A DNA stretch of 64,000 nt from Triticum aestivum (GCF_018294505.1 NC_057801.1:432362741-432426740), one strand, 5' to 3'. Numbered from the stretch's first letter, positions 31,356 through 42,628 are shown. Numbers and translations: made by a program. The notes: a model not told the origin generated them from the sequence alone.

Positions 31356-32159
31356 TCAAAGGCAGACAATGAAATAGCACTATTGGTACCAATCCTTGTC
31401 GGTTCTCACACCTACACAAGTGAAGCTTATAGTGGAGCTCGGTGAGGATAGTGGCACAAAAATTTAATGCAAAATGTTAGCAAGAGTCAATAATGTTGAA
31501 AGAGATTCACAAATTCGCAAGTGAAACAAATGGACCAATAGCAATATGTGGCACATGGAAATACACACACGGATAGATAAATGGGGTCGTGCAACCAAGG
31601 AATGAGCACAAAATGTGGAATCCACGGGAAACGCTCGTGTTGCACAACTCAAGAGAGACGCTAGCACGATTGCTCAATAGGCGGATACGACACTTGTGCA
31701 CAACCTATAAGATGCAAAATGGATAAACTTCTATCACAAGTATGTTATGTATGTATGGTTCTCGGTGTTTCTCGCACAATGATCCAAGATGATCAAATAT
31801 GATACCATATGATATATTTTGATGCTATGGCTATTGCTTACAAGCTCTTTGCTCTCTTCTCTTTTGCTTAAAAGCTTTATTCTCTTTTTTTCTATGGCCA
31901 CTTTTGCACAATGCACAAACCAAGATAGCAATTGTGTATATGCGGGAACAAACTTGTGACACAAGATATGATACCAATATGATATGGTATGTATGCAATG
32001 GGAAGTATGATCACTAATGTGCACGAGTAACGTTGCCTGCAATACTCAAATGGCTAGTCTCGATAGGCAAGTAACGCAAAATGGGCTAGGGGTTAACAAT
32101 ACAATGGCAAGGGGAATATACAATGGTGTCGTTGAGGTGACCGTCCTTTGCGATGATGA

Positions 32160-32600
32160 GTGGCGGTGTTCTTGATGTAGATACCAAGAAGATGGAGACT
32201 CGTCCCTAAGTAGCCGAAACACCTTAGGAAACGGAAAAACCGCGAACTCAAAATCTCAAATGACAAATGTCAAATGGTGGTAGCGGTAAAGCGGTGGTGG
32301 TTTGCACTCGGCAATGCGGAAGTGGAATGATGGGCTATACACATGTCAGAGTTGAAGTTGCCGTCCCTAAGTAGCCGAAACATGTTAGGAGACACAAGCC
32401 ACAACTCAAACAAGCTCAAACAACTATTGGGTTAAGTTGGGGGTGGTGGAACTGTATGGTGGACAAGGTTATGTGGAAGTGGTGGTGGTGGTTGATGAAG
32501 GAGCAATTGTCCCTAAGTAGCCGAAACACCTTAGGAGACTCAAATCACTACTCAAGCAACCACTAATGCTATGGCAAGCAAAATGGGTTAGGTTGCGGAA
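32160..32600 (-). repeat. D leader direct repeats with conserved hairpin core
   Basis: Three diverged copies, 146-161 bp apart, share the core ccctaagtagccgaaaca-n-ttagg (32204-32228, 32365-32389, 32511-32535). On the sense strand the core reads CCTAAG-loop-CTTAGG, a 6-bp stem with a 12-nt loop, perfect in copies 1 and 3 and with one mismatch in copy 2. GGTGG-rich stretches lie between. This is the leader between PBS and ORF, where packaging or translation signals usually sit. Confidence 0.75.
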
Positions 32601-32804
32601 GTCGGTGGTGGCTATGCGGATGATGTGGTGGAGGGCCTAGGCAAAGATGCCAAAATTCAAAAAATTTGATGGAGTCAAATGATGTTGCTGGTATTTTTCT
32701 GGGATGGGGGATTTCAAGAGCTTCAAAACGAGCTAAATAACGTCAAAATCGGAGTTCGGATGAATTAGTTACGGCCGAAACAAGAATCAGCCGAAGTCTA
32801 AAAC

Positions 32805-32945
32805 TACAGGTTACGGACGTCCGTAAAAGGTCGGACATCCGTAAATTCAGTTCGGGTTAGGGGTTCCGGTCGTCCGGAAAAGGTCAGACGTCCGGTCGTT
32901 CCAGGGGCTCCGGACATCCGTAAAACTCCGGTCGTCCGGTGGGTC
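32805..32945 (-). repeat. second GGACGTCC motif cluster in D leader
   Basis: ttacggacgtccgtaa, tcggacatccgtaa, ttccggtcgtccggaa, cagacgtccggtcg, ccggacatccgtaa and ccggtcgtccggtg: the same motif family as the LTR U3 array but outside the LTR, about 300-450 bp from the PBS. Confidence 0.75.
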
Positions 32946-33231
32946 GGGGTCAACGCGAGATTTGAGTTCGGGGGCGCGATTTTGAGCGGAAAATGGAGAT
33001 TTCGGGGTCAAAATTCGCGGTATTTTGTGGATGGAAGATGGGGAAACTTGGGGAAATGCTAGATCCACTTGAAACCAAGCAAATCCACGGATCAAAATCA
33101 ACAAAACATCATCAAACCAACAAATCACAAAAAATTTGGGGGCTATTTTTGGTGGGGATTTTTGAAATTGGGGAAGAACACAACAAAATCAAGCTAGAAA
33201 AAGAGGGGTAGGGGCTCCAAAAACGTGATCA

Positions 33232-33250
33232 ACCTTGCTCTGATCCAAGA
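33232..33250 (-). other. D primer-binding site
   Basis: On the minus strand, directly after the LTR end: TCT then TGGATCAGAGCAAGG, close to the TGGTATCAGAGC start of the initiator-Met tRNA type PBS used by many plant elements. Confidence 0.7.
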
Positions 33251-34243
33251 TGATGTAGGGCGGAACCCTATGTGGATGATCTTTCACGTTTGGAGTGGAT
33301 CCTACGGGGAATCACGAAGAACACGCGGAAGAACTAGAGGGAAAACACGGGCGAGAACGAGAGAAACACTCAACCGACATGGAATCAATCACACAAGTGC
33401 TAGATCAAAGAACACCAAGAGATACACGAGATCCGAAGTCAACAAAGGTAAGGATACAAAGGAACCGTTCTTCTCCGTGAGGAGGCCTTGAAATCCACGA
33501 GGGGATCTTCCCACGAGGGGGTCTTGAATCCGATAGGATCTTCTCCGAGGAGGCCGCGGTCTCTCACGAGGAGGAGATCCGATGGATGAGCGAAGCTCTA
33601 TCTCTAATTGAGCTAAACCAACGCTAAATCTAATTAGGAGGAGGTGGAGGAGTATATATAGTCTAGGGCCATGAAGGGGTAAGTGATGGGGGTACATGGG
33701 CTGCGGCCCAACACATGGCAGCGCACAAGCGTCGGACGTCCCACAGGTTCCGGACGTCCGGAGGCTCGCGAGGGTCCGGTCGTCCGGTGCATGTCGGACG
33801 TCCGGCGTTTTGGCTCTGGACAGGTGGTGTCGGACGTCCGGTCAGCGTCGGTCGTCCGGGCGCTGGAGAGAGGTCGGACGTCCGGTGGCTCCGGTCGTCC
33901 GTGGATTCGGCTCGGGTCCTCAGGGTCCGGACGTCCGGGCTGGGCCGGTCGTCCGGTGGCTGTAGCTTCTCGTAGCTTCTTCTCTGGGTCCTTGTACTTG
34001 GCGTCCTCGCTAGCTCTTCCGTTGGATGTGGTGGCTTCGTGGCTTTCCTCCAAGTACCTGATCATGCATAGAACACACGTTGGAGGTAGTAGCCATATCT
34101 CACATGTAGAAAGTGATGGTTCGGAGAGGAGCGAGTTCACCTTGTGTCCAATGGCCTATGTTCAAGGTCTCGTCATATGTCCACTTGGGGTTTGGAGAGT
34201 AGTCGGAGTGTACATGGGGATGAACGTGGGATGCTCCGCATCA
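33251..34243 (-). repeat. D 5' LTR
   Basis: 993 bp, near-identical to 26077-27063. TATA at 33652-33661, palindrome array at 33733-33960 (several units here are perfect where the other LTR has a change, e.g. ccggacgtccgg for ccggaggtccgg). Confidence 0.92.
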
Positions 34244-35805
34244 GGCCCCCTATCATTGACTCACCTAACTAATTACTGATTTAACTAAGTAATCTAGTTA
34301 ATTAGGTTTATTAATTAAGTTAATTAATCATTTAACTAATTAATTAGTTAATTATTTTTCAATCGAGCGTAGGGGAGTGAGCCGCGGGCACGGCTAGGCA
34401 CCGGCGGGCGCTGCAGTAGCGGCGGCCGCCGCACAGGAACCAGCAGCAGTGGGTGAGTGGGAGCAGTAGGCGCGGCGCCCAACAGTGGTAGCAGACGGCG
34501 CGAGGAGCAGCTGGCTGCGGCGGCGACATCACGCGGCCAGGAAGCAGGGTGGGTGAGGCCAGTGCATACGCGGCAGGCGCGGGGCGCACATGTGGGAGGC
34601 CGTGCGCAGCGGAGATGGCCGTGGGGTGGGCGCGTCGACGGGGACAACGAGGGGGGCAGCGGTGAGGAGCGGCAGCTGTAGCATCATAGCAGCAGTAGTA
34701 AGTCATAGAGAGGCCACGCACGGGGACACGCACATAGCAGCAGTAGCGACAACGCAGGAGCAGCAACTGCACGTACTCGTACACAGGGTTCGGGTACGAC
34801 GGTGACGGCGGCCTACTATGCCAAAGAGGCTAGGGGAGAGAGGGAGGAGACGTTTGTGATCACCGGGTGGCACACGGCGGCCGGTGAGTGGATTAGGAGT
34901 AGCAGAGGTGATGGCCGCAGTCGAAGAAGGCGGCGGCGACCCGAGGCAGAGGGAGGTTGAGGACGGAGAGGCAACGGGCGCCCTGGTGGCTTCCGGCCCA
35001 AGCTCGCCCATGTAGTCGAAGTAGGCGACAAAGGCGGTGCCCTTGGCGCGGTCTCCGGCAGCGGGGATGGCAGCGACAACGGCTATACCGGAGGCGCGTC
35101 CATTGCGAAGCTCGAGAAGGAGGGGGATTTGAGAGGGGAACGAGCCCGTGGGTGAGAGAGAGAGATAGAGAGAGAGAGAGAGGAGTGGAGTGGATGAGAG
35201 CGGACAGGGGGGATTCTTATCCCCTCCCGGCATTGGCACCGGCGAGGTGGTCTGGGGCGACCAAGACCCTGTAGCGGCACGGTCGGGGGAACAGGTCGAT
35301 CGACCGGGGTGGAGGTTGGGCTGGCTTGGCCCGGGGGGACGGGGAAATTTTCCTTTTCTTTTGCCCTTTTCCTTTTTCATTTGTTTTCTGTTTTGTTTTC
35401 TTTTAACTTTTCATTTATTAGAGTTCTATAAAATTTAAAATTCGTTCCTAAAATTAGCAATGTAAATTAAGCCTCTGCCATAAAAAGCTTGGCAACTAAA
35501 TAAAATAGTTTAGAATTTTATAAATTAGAAAAGACATTTAATTAGTTGTGAAAGCAACTATTTTAATTATTTTTTAGCACTTTAACATTTTATAAAAAAT
35601 TAGTTTATTCACCAATAATGCTTATGAATTATTTTCCACAGTTTGCACATTTTAGTTTTGACATTTGAAAACTTTTATTTTTGACTTTAATTTTAAATTT
35701 GAATTTGAATCGGTTTCGAATCAAGGAGATTTCTATCAACAGTAAAAGCGATGACCTGGCATCATTAACAGGGGATTACTGTAGCTTAATTATTCGGGCG
35801 TTACA
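34244..35805 (-). repeat. L 3' LTR, block 3 (LTR start)
   Basis: First 5 bp are the ggccc duplication. Ends cgggcgttaca, i.e. minus TGTAACGCCCG. A GC-rich block at about 34370-35340 and an AT-rich segment at 35345-35750 mirror the layout of J. A GA run lies at 35155-35185. ORFs in the GC block are compositional, not conserved proteins. Confidence 0.82.
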
Positions 35806-35822
35806 AATCTCCTCCACTACAA
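35806..35822 (-). other. L polypurine tract
   Basis: The minus strand TTGTAGTGGAGGAGATT directly precedes the LTR start TGTAACGCC. Confidence 0.75.
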
Positions 35823-35840
35823 GAAATCTTGTCCCGAGAT

Positions 35841-35960
35841 TTAGGAGGTAGAAGGAATCAAAAAAATGAGGTATTCATCAGGAAGACGATCCTCGCGTTC
35901 CCAAGTGGCTTCACCTTCAGAAGGATTTGACCACTGAACTTTAAGCAATTTGATAGCCCT
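35841..35960 (-). pseudogene. L integrase C-terminal chromodomain remnant
   Basis: The minus frame reads IKLLKVQWSNPSEGEATW then EREDRLPDEYL and stops at TAA 35841-35843, close to the PPT. This is the end of the chromodomain that chromovirus integrases carry to direct insertion. The catalytic core is missing, so this is only the tail left after an internal deletion. Too short to have been listed as a stand-alone ORF. Confidence 0.8.
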
Positions 35961-36058
35961 CTGACGGTTGTGACATTCAACTTGATTGAGAACATGGACC
36001 GAACAGATACTTCAGACTTGAATGTAGCATTTTCAATTCTCACAAAAGGAGAAACATT

Positions 36059-36364
36059 TCACGCATTCAAGGAATAACTCCGTGCTTCGGCATTTTGAAC
36101 AAGATGAGCATAGTAGCTCACTATCTCATTTGATGGATGTAGTAGATGGACGGTTTTAGTGGCACAAATGATAGAAGCGGTATGTGTTTTCAACCATTCT
36201 ATTCCCAGAATGAGGTCGATATTGGACAACTTTAAAACAATGGGGGAAACATGGAATTCCAGTCCTTCAAGTTCAATGGGAAAGTTGTGACTAACCATGG
36301 TGGTTCGACATTGGCCCGCGGAATGAATCTTGGAAATCCGACCAAGTGATGACCGTTCCAGCAA
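36059..36364 (-). pseudogene. L protease / RT-proximal fragment
   Basis: FPIELEGLEFHVSPIVLKLSNIDLILGIEWL is split here as seen: a chromovirus protease-like fold with the ILGIEWL (usual ILGMDWL) end, followed by HTASIICATKTVHLLHPS. The active-site DSGA-type part upstream is missing, joined instead to gag sequence in another frame. It stops at 36059, and the RT domain is absent. Confidence 0.75.
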
Positions 36365-36623
36365 GTAGTGATCGCCTATGGTTTTCCCACCATTGAGCAG
36401 CAGGACCCTTTAGATAATATGCCGCAAAGGTGACATAGTTGGCAGGGGCTACACTAGCAGACTCTAGCTCAAAAGTGATGTCACGGAGCCAGACATCAGC
36501 ATCAAGTGGCAGAATTGAGCTGCGGTAGATGCTTGGGTTGAGATGTGCAAAGTCTTGCAGAGTCACTAGGCCTGGTTGCTGATTCATATTGGGACGCGAG
36601 AACTGAGCCATGACTCCTTCCAT
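36345..36623 (-). pseudogene. gag: L gag fragment
   Basis: Starts at ATG 36623, about 715 bp after the PBS. Contains VWLRDITFELESASV, APANYVTFAAYYLKGPAAQWW and TWSDFQDSF, the standard retrotransposon-gag capsid core of Tekay-type chromoviruses. The frame is lost after SDFQDSF near 36370-36345, where sequence jumps to the protease region; the rest of capsid and the zinc knuckle are deleted. Confidence 0.82.
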
Positions 36624-37333
36624 GAACTGGCATTTAGCTCAATTGTTGTATCATTCCGGCCATGTATTTGGGCAGTGGTGGATTGTCACCACCACGACCA
36701 CGACGAGCGGGTCTAACCATCCTACTGAAATGCAACAGGGAATAGTTTAGCAAGGGGTGGAGCAAGTGTATGGAGTCATTCATGACGTAACCTGAACAGT
36801 GATCAAAGGCGCAGTATGTACCAAGCAGTAGTCATTGAAGACACACTGATACATATTTAGAGCCAATTACACATTGTTCATATGAGTCCGGGCAAGAGAA
36901 ACATCCTAGACACACCAGGCAGCACGCATGCACGCGATGGAGGGCTACAACAGCAGGAAATAGCAAAGGCTACACCAGGGTCAGAGGATAACACTAGAGT
37001 GAGGGATTTGCAAGTGACGACGCAGGGTGCCCTCAATAAGAGGATCCTACGGTCGGTGAATATTGTGAAGCAGATCTTGGCCCTCAATGCAAGAAAGGTG
37101 TAATACAAATCTTTGGGTGGAAGTGATCACGAGATCCTAATGTTAGATTTAACAAATTCATTTAACCCGAATTGACGAGAGATCAGAGTCCCAGAGTATA
37201 GACGAGGAATAAAAGATCCTAATACCACCCATTGGCAACATGGGCCTGTAAGCCACACAACCATGTTAGTAAAAATAGTTATTCAATGACTAGACTCAAC
37301 TTTGGCCAAGGAGTTGGAAAGGGGGTTTCTACA
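36624..37333 (-). other. L leader (non-coding)
   Basis: Between PBS and gag start. No conserved frame; nothing else recognised. Confidence 0.6.
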
Positions 37334-37351
37334 GGTAGTCGGCTCTGATAA
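37334..37351 (-). other. L primer-binding site
   Basis: The minus strand TTATCAGAGCCGACTACC lies just after the LTR end (with AGTTG between), close to the TGGTATCAGAGC type. Confidence 0.7.
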
Positions 37352-37356
37352 CAACT

Positions 37357-39315
37357 TGTGAGGCCCCTGATTCAATCGTACACTAATCATACATGCAAAC
37401 GTGTACGATCAGGATCAGGGACTCACAAGAAGATATCACAACACAGCTTAAACACAAATGAAAGTCATACAAGCTTCATATTACAAGCCAGGGGCCTCGA
37501 GGGCTCGAATACGTAGCTCGATACATAAGCGAGTCAGCAGAAGCAACAATATCTGAGTACAGAAATAAGTTAAACAAGTTTTGCCTTAAGAAGGCTCGCA
37601 CAAACATCAACGATCGAAGAGGCAAGGCCTCCTGCGTAGGACATCGTAACTACTCCTGGTCGTTGGCGGGATCCACGTAGTAGTAGGCACCCTCGGGGTA
37701 GTAGTAGTCGTCGGGGTGGCATCTGGCTCCGGGGATCCACCATTTGGTTTCATCAACCAGAAAGAAGAAAGAAGGGGGGAAAGGGGTAACAGAGCAACCG
37801 TGAGTACTCATCCGAAGTACTCGCAAGCATCACATCTATAGTAAGTATGCATTGGTATCAAATGGAAGGGTTGTATCTATGGACTGAACTGCAGAATGCC
37901 AGAATAGAGGGGAATGCCTAGTCTATCAAAGACTAGCATCTTCAAGCAGCTCCAAGTGTCTTGTAGCATTCAAAAGAGTACATAATAGCATATTAATTAA
38001 CAAGCATGTTGTAGCATTAATGCTCAGAGATCCTTCCTCGACTCCTTGCGAGAAAGCAATCCCAGAGCCAACATATCCATCTCATATCTCAAGTATCCAT
38101 TTCTAGTTGTAATAGATCGGGATACAAGTCTGAACGTCTGTTACCATGGACACGGCTATTTGAATAGATAATCTTCCCTGCAGGGGTGCACCAAGTTACC
38201 CAACACGCTTGATTACTCTGGCCGGACACAATTTTCTAAGTCAATGCCCGGCCTCGGAAGATCAACACGTCGCAGCCCTACCTAGGCTCGGTAGAGAGGT
38301 CCCCGCCGGTCTACATCGTAAGCACTCTGGGGTCTTGGGACCGTCGTCCATTGCACTCCAGGTCGTTGCGTGCATGGAGGGTCCAGGCTCCACCACTACA
38401 AGATGGTGCCGGACTAGCCGTGCCGCAATGCTAAACTAGACATGTGACAAAGCTTCGGCTGATACTACAACGTCAAGGCCCATAAGTATTGTCGCATGGT
38501 GGTTAGCGCGTAAAGGAAAGAGGCCAACTCAGAACAAAACCCAAACCTATTAGTGCATTATTAAAAAGAAGTGATGGCTGTCGGGACAAGTCCAGAGGTA
38601 CCACCCCTCCTAGGTGATACTGCTAAACAACCAACCGCCACTGTAACTCATGCGGGTGCTCTCAAGGCCCACCCTACTTTCACAAGAAATTGAAGTAAAG
38701 TCAAGGTAATCGTGTGTCCAAAACATCAAGGTGGAAAATCCGAGGAATCACCTCGACGGATTCCACTCGATGTAATCATCAAGGTGAGCGTAGGAGGAAC
38801 CACCCTCGAGGTTCATAATTGAGGGTTGCACAATGGAGTCGTATCGAGAGTGGTGAAGGAGGAATCACCCTCGATGACCACGACCGAAAAGCTACACTAT
38901 AGAGTTATCATCAGGAGTGTGTTACGAGGTATCACCCTCGGTGCTCGATAGTAGCTCTGCAGCGTCGTACAACTGAAAGGGGGGTGACGTTATGTGTCGG
39001 GTTCTAGTCGTCGATCATGTTGATCGAGTCATAGGTCAACAAGCCGGGGTAACGGGGACAGGAGGAGGGTCATGGGTGGGTCACCAACCAACCTATACTA
39101 AGCAGTTTAGGATAAGAAGGTAGGCAACAATAGCAGGTACAAAAGCAAGCTATGAATAGGAGCAAACAATTATAGTAGAAAAATCTGATGCAAGCAAGAG
39201 AGATAACGAAATGGGCGATATCAAGATGATCAAAGGGGGGGCTTTCCTGGAAGCTCTGCTGAAAATGAAAGAAGAGTCGTCGGTGACATAGTCGATCACA
39301 GTGGCATCAGCAACA
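37357..39315 (-). repeat. L 5' LTR (cut by A1)
   Basis: TGTGAGGCCCCTGATTC... aligns collinearly with blocks 1 and 2 of the 3' LTR and lacks C, giving the empty site for that insertion. Its remaining ~2 kb would lie beyond A1, outside the window. The last 5 bp (caaca) are a candidate target duplication for A1. Confidence 0.85.
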
Positions 39316-40143
39316 TGAAGGGAATATGCCCTAGAGGCAATAATAAAGTTGTTATTTTATATTTCCTTATTCATGATAAAGGTTTTTTATTCATGCTAGA
39401 ATTGTATTGATCGGAAACCTTAATACATGTGTGAATACATAAACAAACACCATGTCCCTAGTGAGCCTCTACTAGACTAGCTCATTGATCAAAGATGGTT
39501 AAGGTTTCCTAACCATGGACATGAGTTGTCATTTGATAACGGGATCACATCATTAGGAGAATGATGTGATGGACAAGACCCATCAGTTAGCATAGCATTA
39601 TGATCATTCGGTTTTATTGATATTGCTTTCTTCATGTGAAATACATATTCCTTCGACTATGCGATTATGCAACTCCGGGATACTGGAGGAATGCCTTGTG
39701 TGCTATCAAACGTCACAACGTAACTGGGTGATCACAAAGATGCTCTACACGTATCTCCGAAGGTGTCTGTTGAGTTGGCGTGAATGTAGATTGGCATTTG
39801 TCACTCCGTGTATCGGAGAGGTATCTCTGTCCCCTATCGGTAGTACACATCACAAGAAGCTTGCAAGCAAAGTGAATAAGGAGTTAGTTGAAATATGATG
39901 TATTACAGAACTAGTAAAGAGACTTGCCAGTAACGAGATTGAACTAGGTATAGAGATACCGATGATCAAATCTCGGGCAAGTAACATACCGACAGACAAA
40001 GGGAATTATGTATGTTGTCATAAAGGTTCAATCGATAAAAGATCTTCATGCAATATGTGGGAATCAATATGGGCATCCAGGTCCCGCTATTGGTTATTGA
40101 CTGGAGAGGTGTCTCGGTCATGACTACATAACTCTCGAACCCG

Positions 40144-40148
40144 CAGGG
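40144..40148. other. S target-site duplication, left
   Basis: caggg, repeated at 41712-41716. The uninterrupted A2 LTR has cccgtagggtctacac at the matching place (62033-62048), confirming the insertion point. Confidence 0.9.
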
Positions 40149-41711
40149 TGATACGTCTCCAACGTATCTATAATTTTTTATTGTTCCATGCTATTATATT
40201 ACCTGTTTTGAATGTTTATGAGCTTTATTTTACACATTATTATCATTTTTGGGACTAACCTACTAACCGGAGGCCCAACCCGTATTGCTGTTTTTTTGCC
40301 TATTTCAGTATTTCGAAGAAAAGGAATATCAAACGGAGTCCAAACGGAATGAAACCTTCGGGAGCATGATTTTTGGAACAAACGTGATCCAGAGGACTAG
40401 GAGTGCAATTCAAGAAGCAGCCGAGGCGGCCACGAGAGGGTAGCCCCCCCCCCTATAGGGCGTGCCCCCCTGTCTCGTGGGCCCCTCGGGCGGCCACCGA
40501 CGTACTTCTTCCTCCTATATAAGCCTACATACCCCAAAAACATCCAGGGGGCCACCGAAGAAATATTTCCGCCACCGTAACCTTCTGTATCCGCGAGATC
40601 CCATCTTGGAGCCGTCGCTGGCGGTCTGCCGGAGGGGGATTTCACCATGGAGGGCTTCTACATCAACACCATAGCCCTTCCGATGAGTTGTGAGTAGTTT
40701 ACCATAGACCTTCGGGTCCATAGTTATTAGCTAGATGCCTTCTTCTCTCTTTTTGGATCTCAATACAATGTTATCCCCCTCTCTTGTGGAGATCTATTCG
40801 ATGTAATCTCTTTTTGCAGTGTGTTTGTCGAGATCCGATGAATTGTGGGTTTATGATCAAGTTTATCTATGGATAATAATTGAATCTTCTCTGAATTCTT
40901 TTATGTGATTGAGTTATCTTTGCAAGTCTCTTCGAATTATCGGTTTGGTTTGGCCTACTAGATTTGCCATGGGAGAAGTGCTTAGCTTTGGGTTCAATCT
41001 TGCGGTGTACTTACCCAGTGACAGAAAGGGTTGCAAGACACGTATTGTATTGTTGCCACCAAGGATAAAAAGATGGGGTTTATATCATATTGCTTGAGTT
41101 TATCCCTCTACATCATGTCATCTTGCTTAATGCGATACTCTGTTCTTATGAACTTAATACTCTAGATGCATGCTGGATAGCGGTCGACGTGTGGAGTAAT
41201 AGTAGTAGATGCAGGCAGGAGTCGGTCCACTTGTTGCGGACGTGATGCCTATATACATGATCATGCCTAGATAACATTATAATTATTCACTTTTCTATCA
41301 ATTTCTCGACAGTAATTTGTTCACCCACCGTAATACTTATGCTATCTTGAGAGAAGCCACTAGTGAAACTTATGGCCCCCGGGTCTATCTCTTATCATAT
41401 TTGCTTCCACTTTACTTTTATTTGCATCTTTATTTTCTGCATCTATATTATAAAATACCAAAAATATATTTATCTTATCTTATTATCTCTATTAGATCTC
41501 ACTTTTGCAAGTGGCCTGAAGGGATTGACAACCCCTTTATTGCGTTGGTTGCGAGTTCTTTGTTTGTTTGTGTAGGTTCGTGGAACTTGTTGAGGAGCCT
41601 CCTACTGGATTGATACCTTGGTTCTCAAAAACTGAGGGAAATACTTACGCTACTATTGCTGCATCACCCTTTGCTCTTCAAGGAAAACCAACGCAAGCTC
41701 AAGACGTAGCA
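40149..41711 (+). mobile_element. Solo LTR S (Athila-type)
   Basis: TGATACGTCTCCAACGTATC...CTCAAGACGTAGCA, 1563 bp, flanked by caggg. Same family as the two LTRs of M (1556 and 1576 bp). TATA (cctatataagcc) near 40514-40524. No internal region, so a product of LTR-LTR recombination. Confidence 0.92.
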
Positions 41712-42628
41712 CAGGGTCGCACACTTAACATTCGCTAACGCTAGAGTAGTATTGGGATATTTGATGAATGGTAACCAAATGTTGTTCGGAGTCCCAGTTG
41801 AGATCTCGGACATCACGAGGAGTCTCAGAATGGTCGAGAGGTAAAGATTTATATATGGGAAGTCATATTTTGGGTTCCAGAAAAAAGTGCAGTTTTTTCG
41901 GTATTGTACCGGGAAGCTTGTAGAAGGTTCAGGAGGATTCCCGAGGGGGTCCGGAAGTCCACAAGTGGGTCCACCACGACCCAAGGGCTAGCATGGGCTG
42001 CGGGGAGGTACCCTGGCCTTATTGGGCAAGGCGCACCAAGTCATCAAAAGCCCATTTGGCTAGGGAAGGCAAAAAAGGAAGGAGTCCTAGTAGGAATAGG
42101 ATTGGACTTGAAGTCCAAGTCCCCCCCCCCTTTAGCTGGACCCTAGGGCTTGGAGGGGCTGTTTTCCACGCCCCTCCACCTATATATAGAGGGGAGGGGT
42201 TCCCCAAGAGGACACACCAAGCCCTTGGCGCCCCTCTCTCTCCCGTTACTCCGTAGTTCCACCGCCTTGTCCCGGCGATGCTTAGCGGAACGATGTCGGT
42301 GCTCCACCACCGCCATCACCACCATGTCGTCATGCTGGTTCTGATCCCATCTACTTATCCTCTCTTGCTTGATGGATCAACAAGGAGGAGACGTCATCAA
42401 GCCGCACATGTGCTAAACTCGTAGGAGTCATCCGTTCGGCACTAGATTCGTTGGATTGTGATCGGATCACGAAGAATACGACTACATCAACCACATTGTT
42501 AAACGCTTCCGCTTACGGTCTGCGAGGGTACGTAGACACACTCTCCCCTCTCGTTGCTATCCATATCCATGGATAGATCTTGCGTGTGCGTAGAATTTTT
42601 TTTGTTTTCCAGGCAACTGTTCCCAACA

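Larger units (their letters stand above)
26077..34243 (-). mobile_element. LTR retrotransposon D without recognisable gag-pol
   Basis: Two LTRs (26077-27063 and 33251-34243), TG...CA ends, duplication ggccc at 26072-26076 and 34244-34248, PPT next to the left LTR and PBS next to the right one, so it is minus-strand. The 6.2 kb interior holds a long leader with repeats and one very long frame with no clear gag, protease, integrase or RNase H. LTRs differ at roughly 25-30 sites by eye (about 3%) plus a 6-bp indel, implying a fairly recent insertion. Probably non-autonomous. Confidence 0.9.
8030..39315 (-). mobile_element. Chromovirus (Ty3/gypsy) L, internally deleted, with nested insertions
   Basis: Minus-strand element. 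The 3' LTR occupies 8030-8884, 24465-26076 and 34244-35805 (about 4.0 kb in total). The interior is 35806-37356. The 5' LTR begins at 37357 and is cut by A1 at 39316. The two LTRs align closely: 37357-39310 matches 8030-8884 joined to 24465-25590. The interior keeps gag, part of the protease region and the chromodomain end, so it is a deletion derivative. Insertions C and D are each bounded by a 5-bp duplication. Confidence 0.85.
39316..42628 (+). repeat. A1 5' LTR (BARE/WIS/Angela-type Copia), carrying solo LTR S
   Basis: Starts TGAAGGGAATATGCCCTAGAGGC and ends GTTCCCAACA before the PBS. Without S (40149-41711 plus 5 bp) it is about 1745 bp, close to the 1723 bp of the A2 LTR, with which it aligns throughout. 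TATA (cctatatataga) at 42179-42189. Confidence 0.9.

Noticed and set aside
34348..35438. Frames up to 225 codons in GC-rich DNA
   Set aside because: GC-rich block of the L LTR; same compositional artefact.
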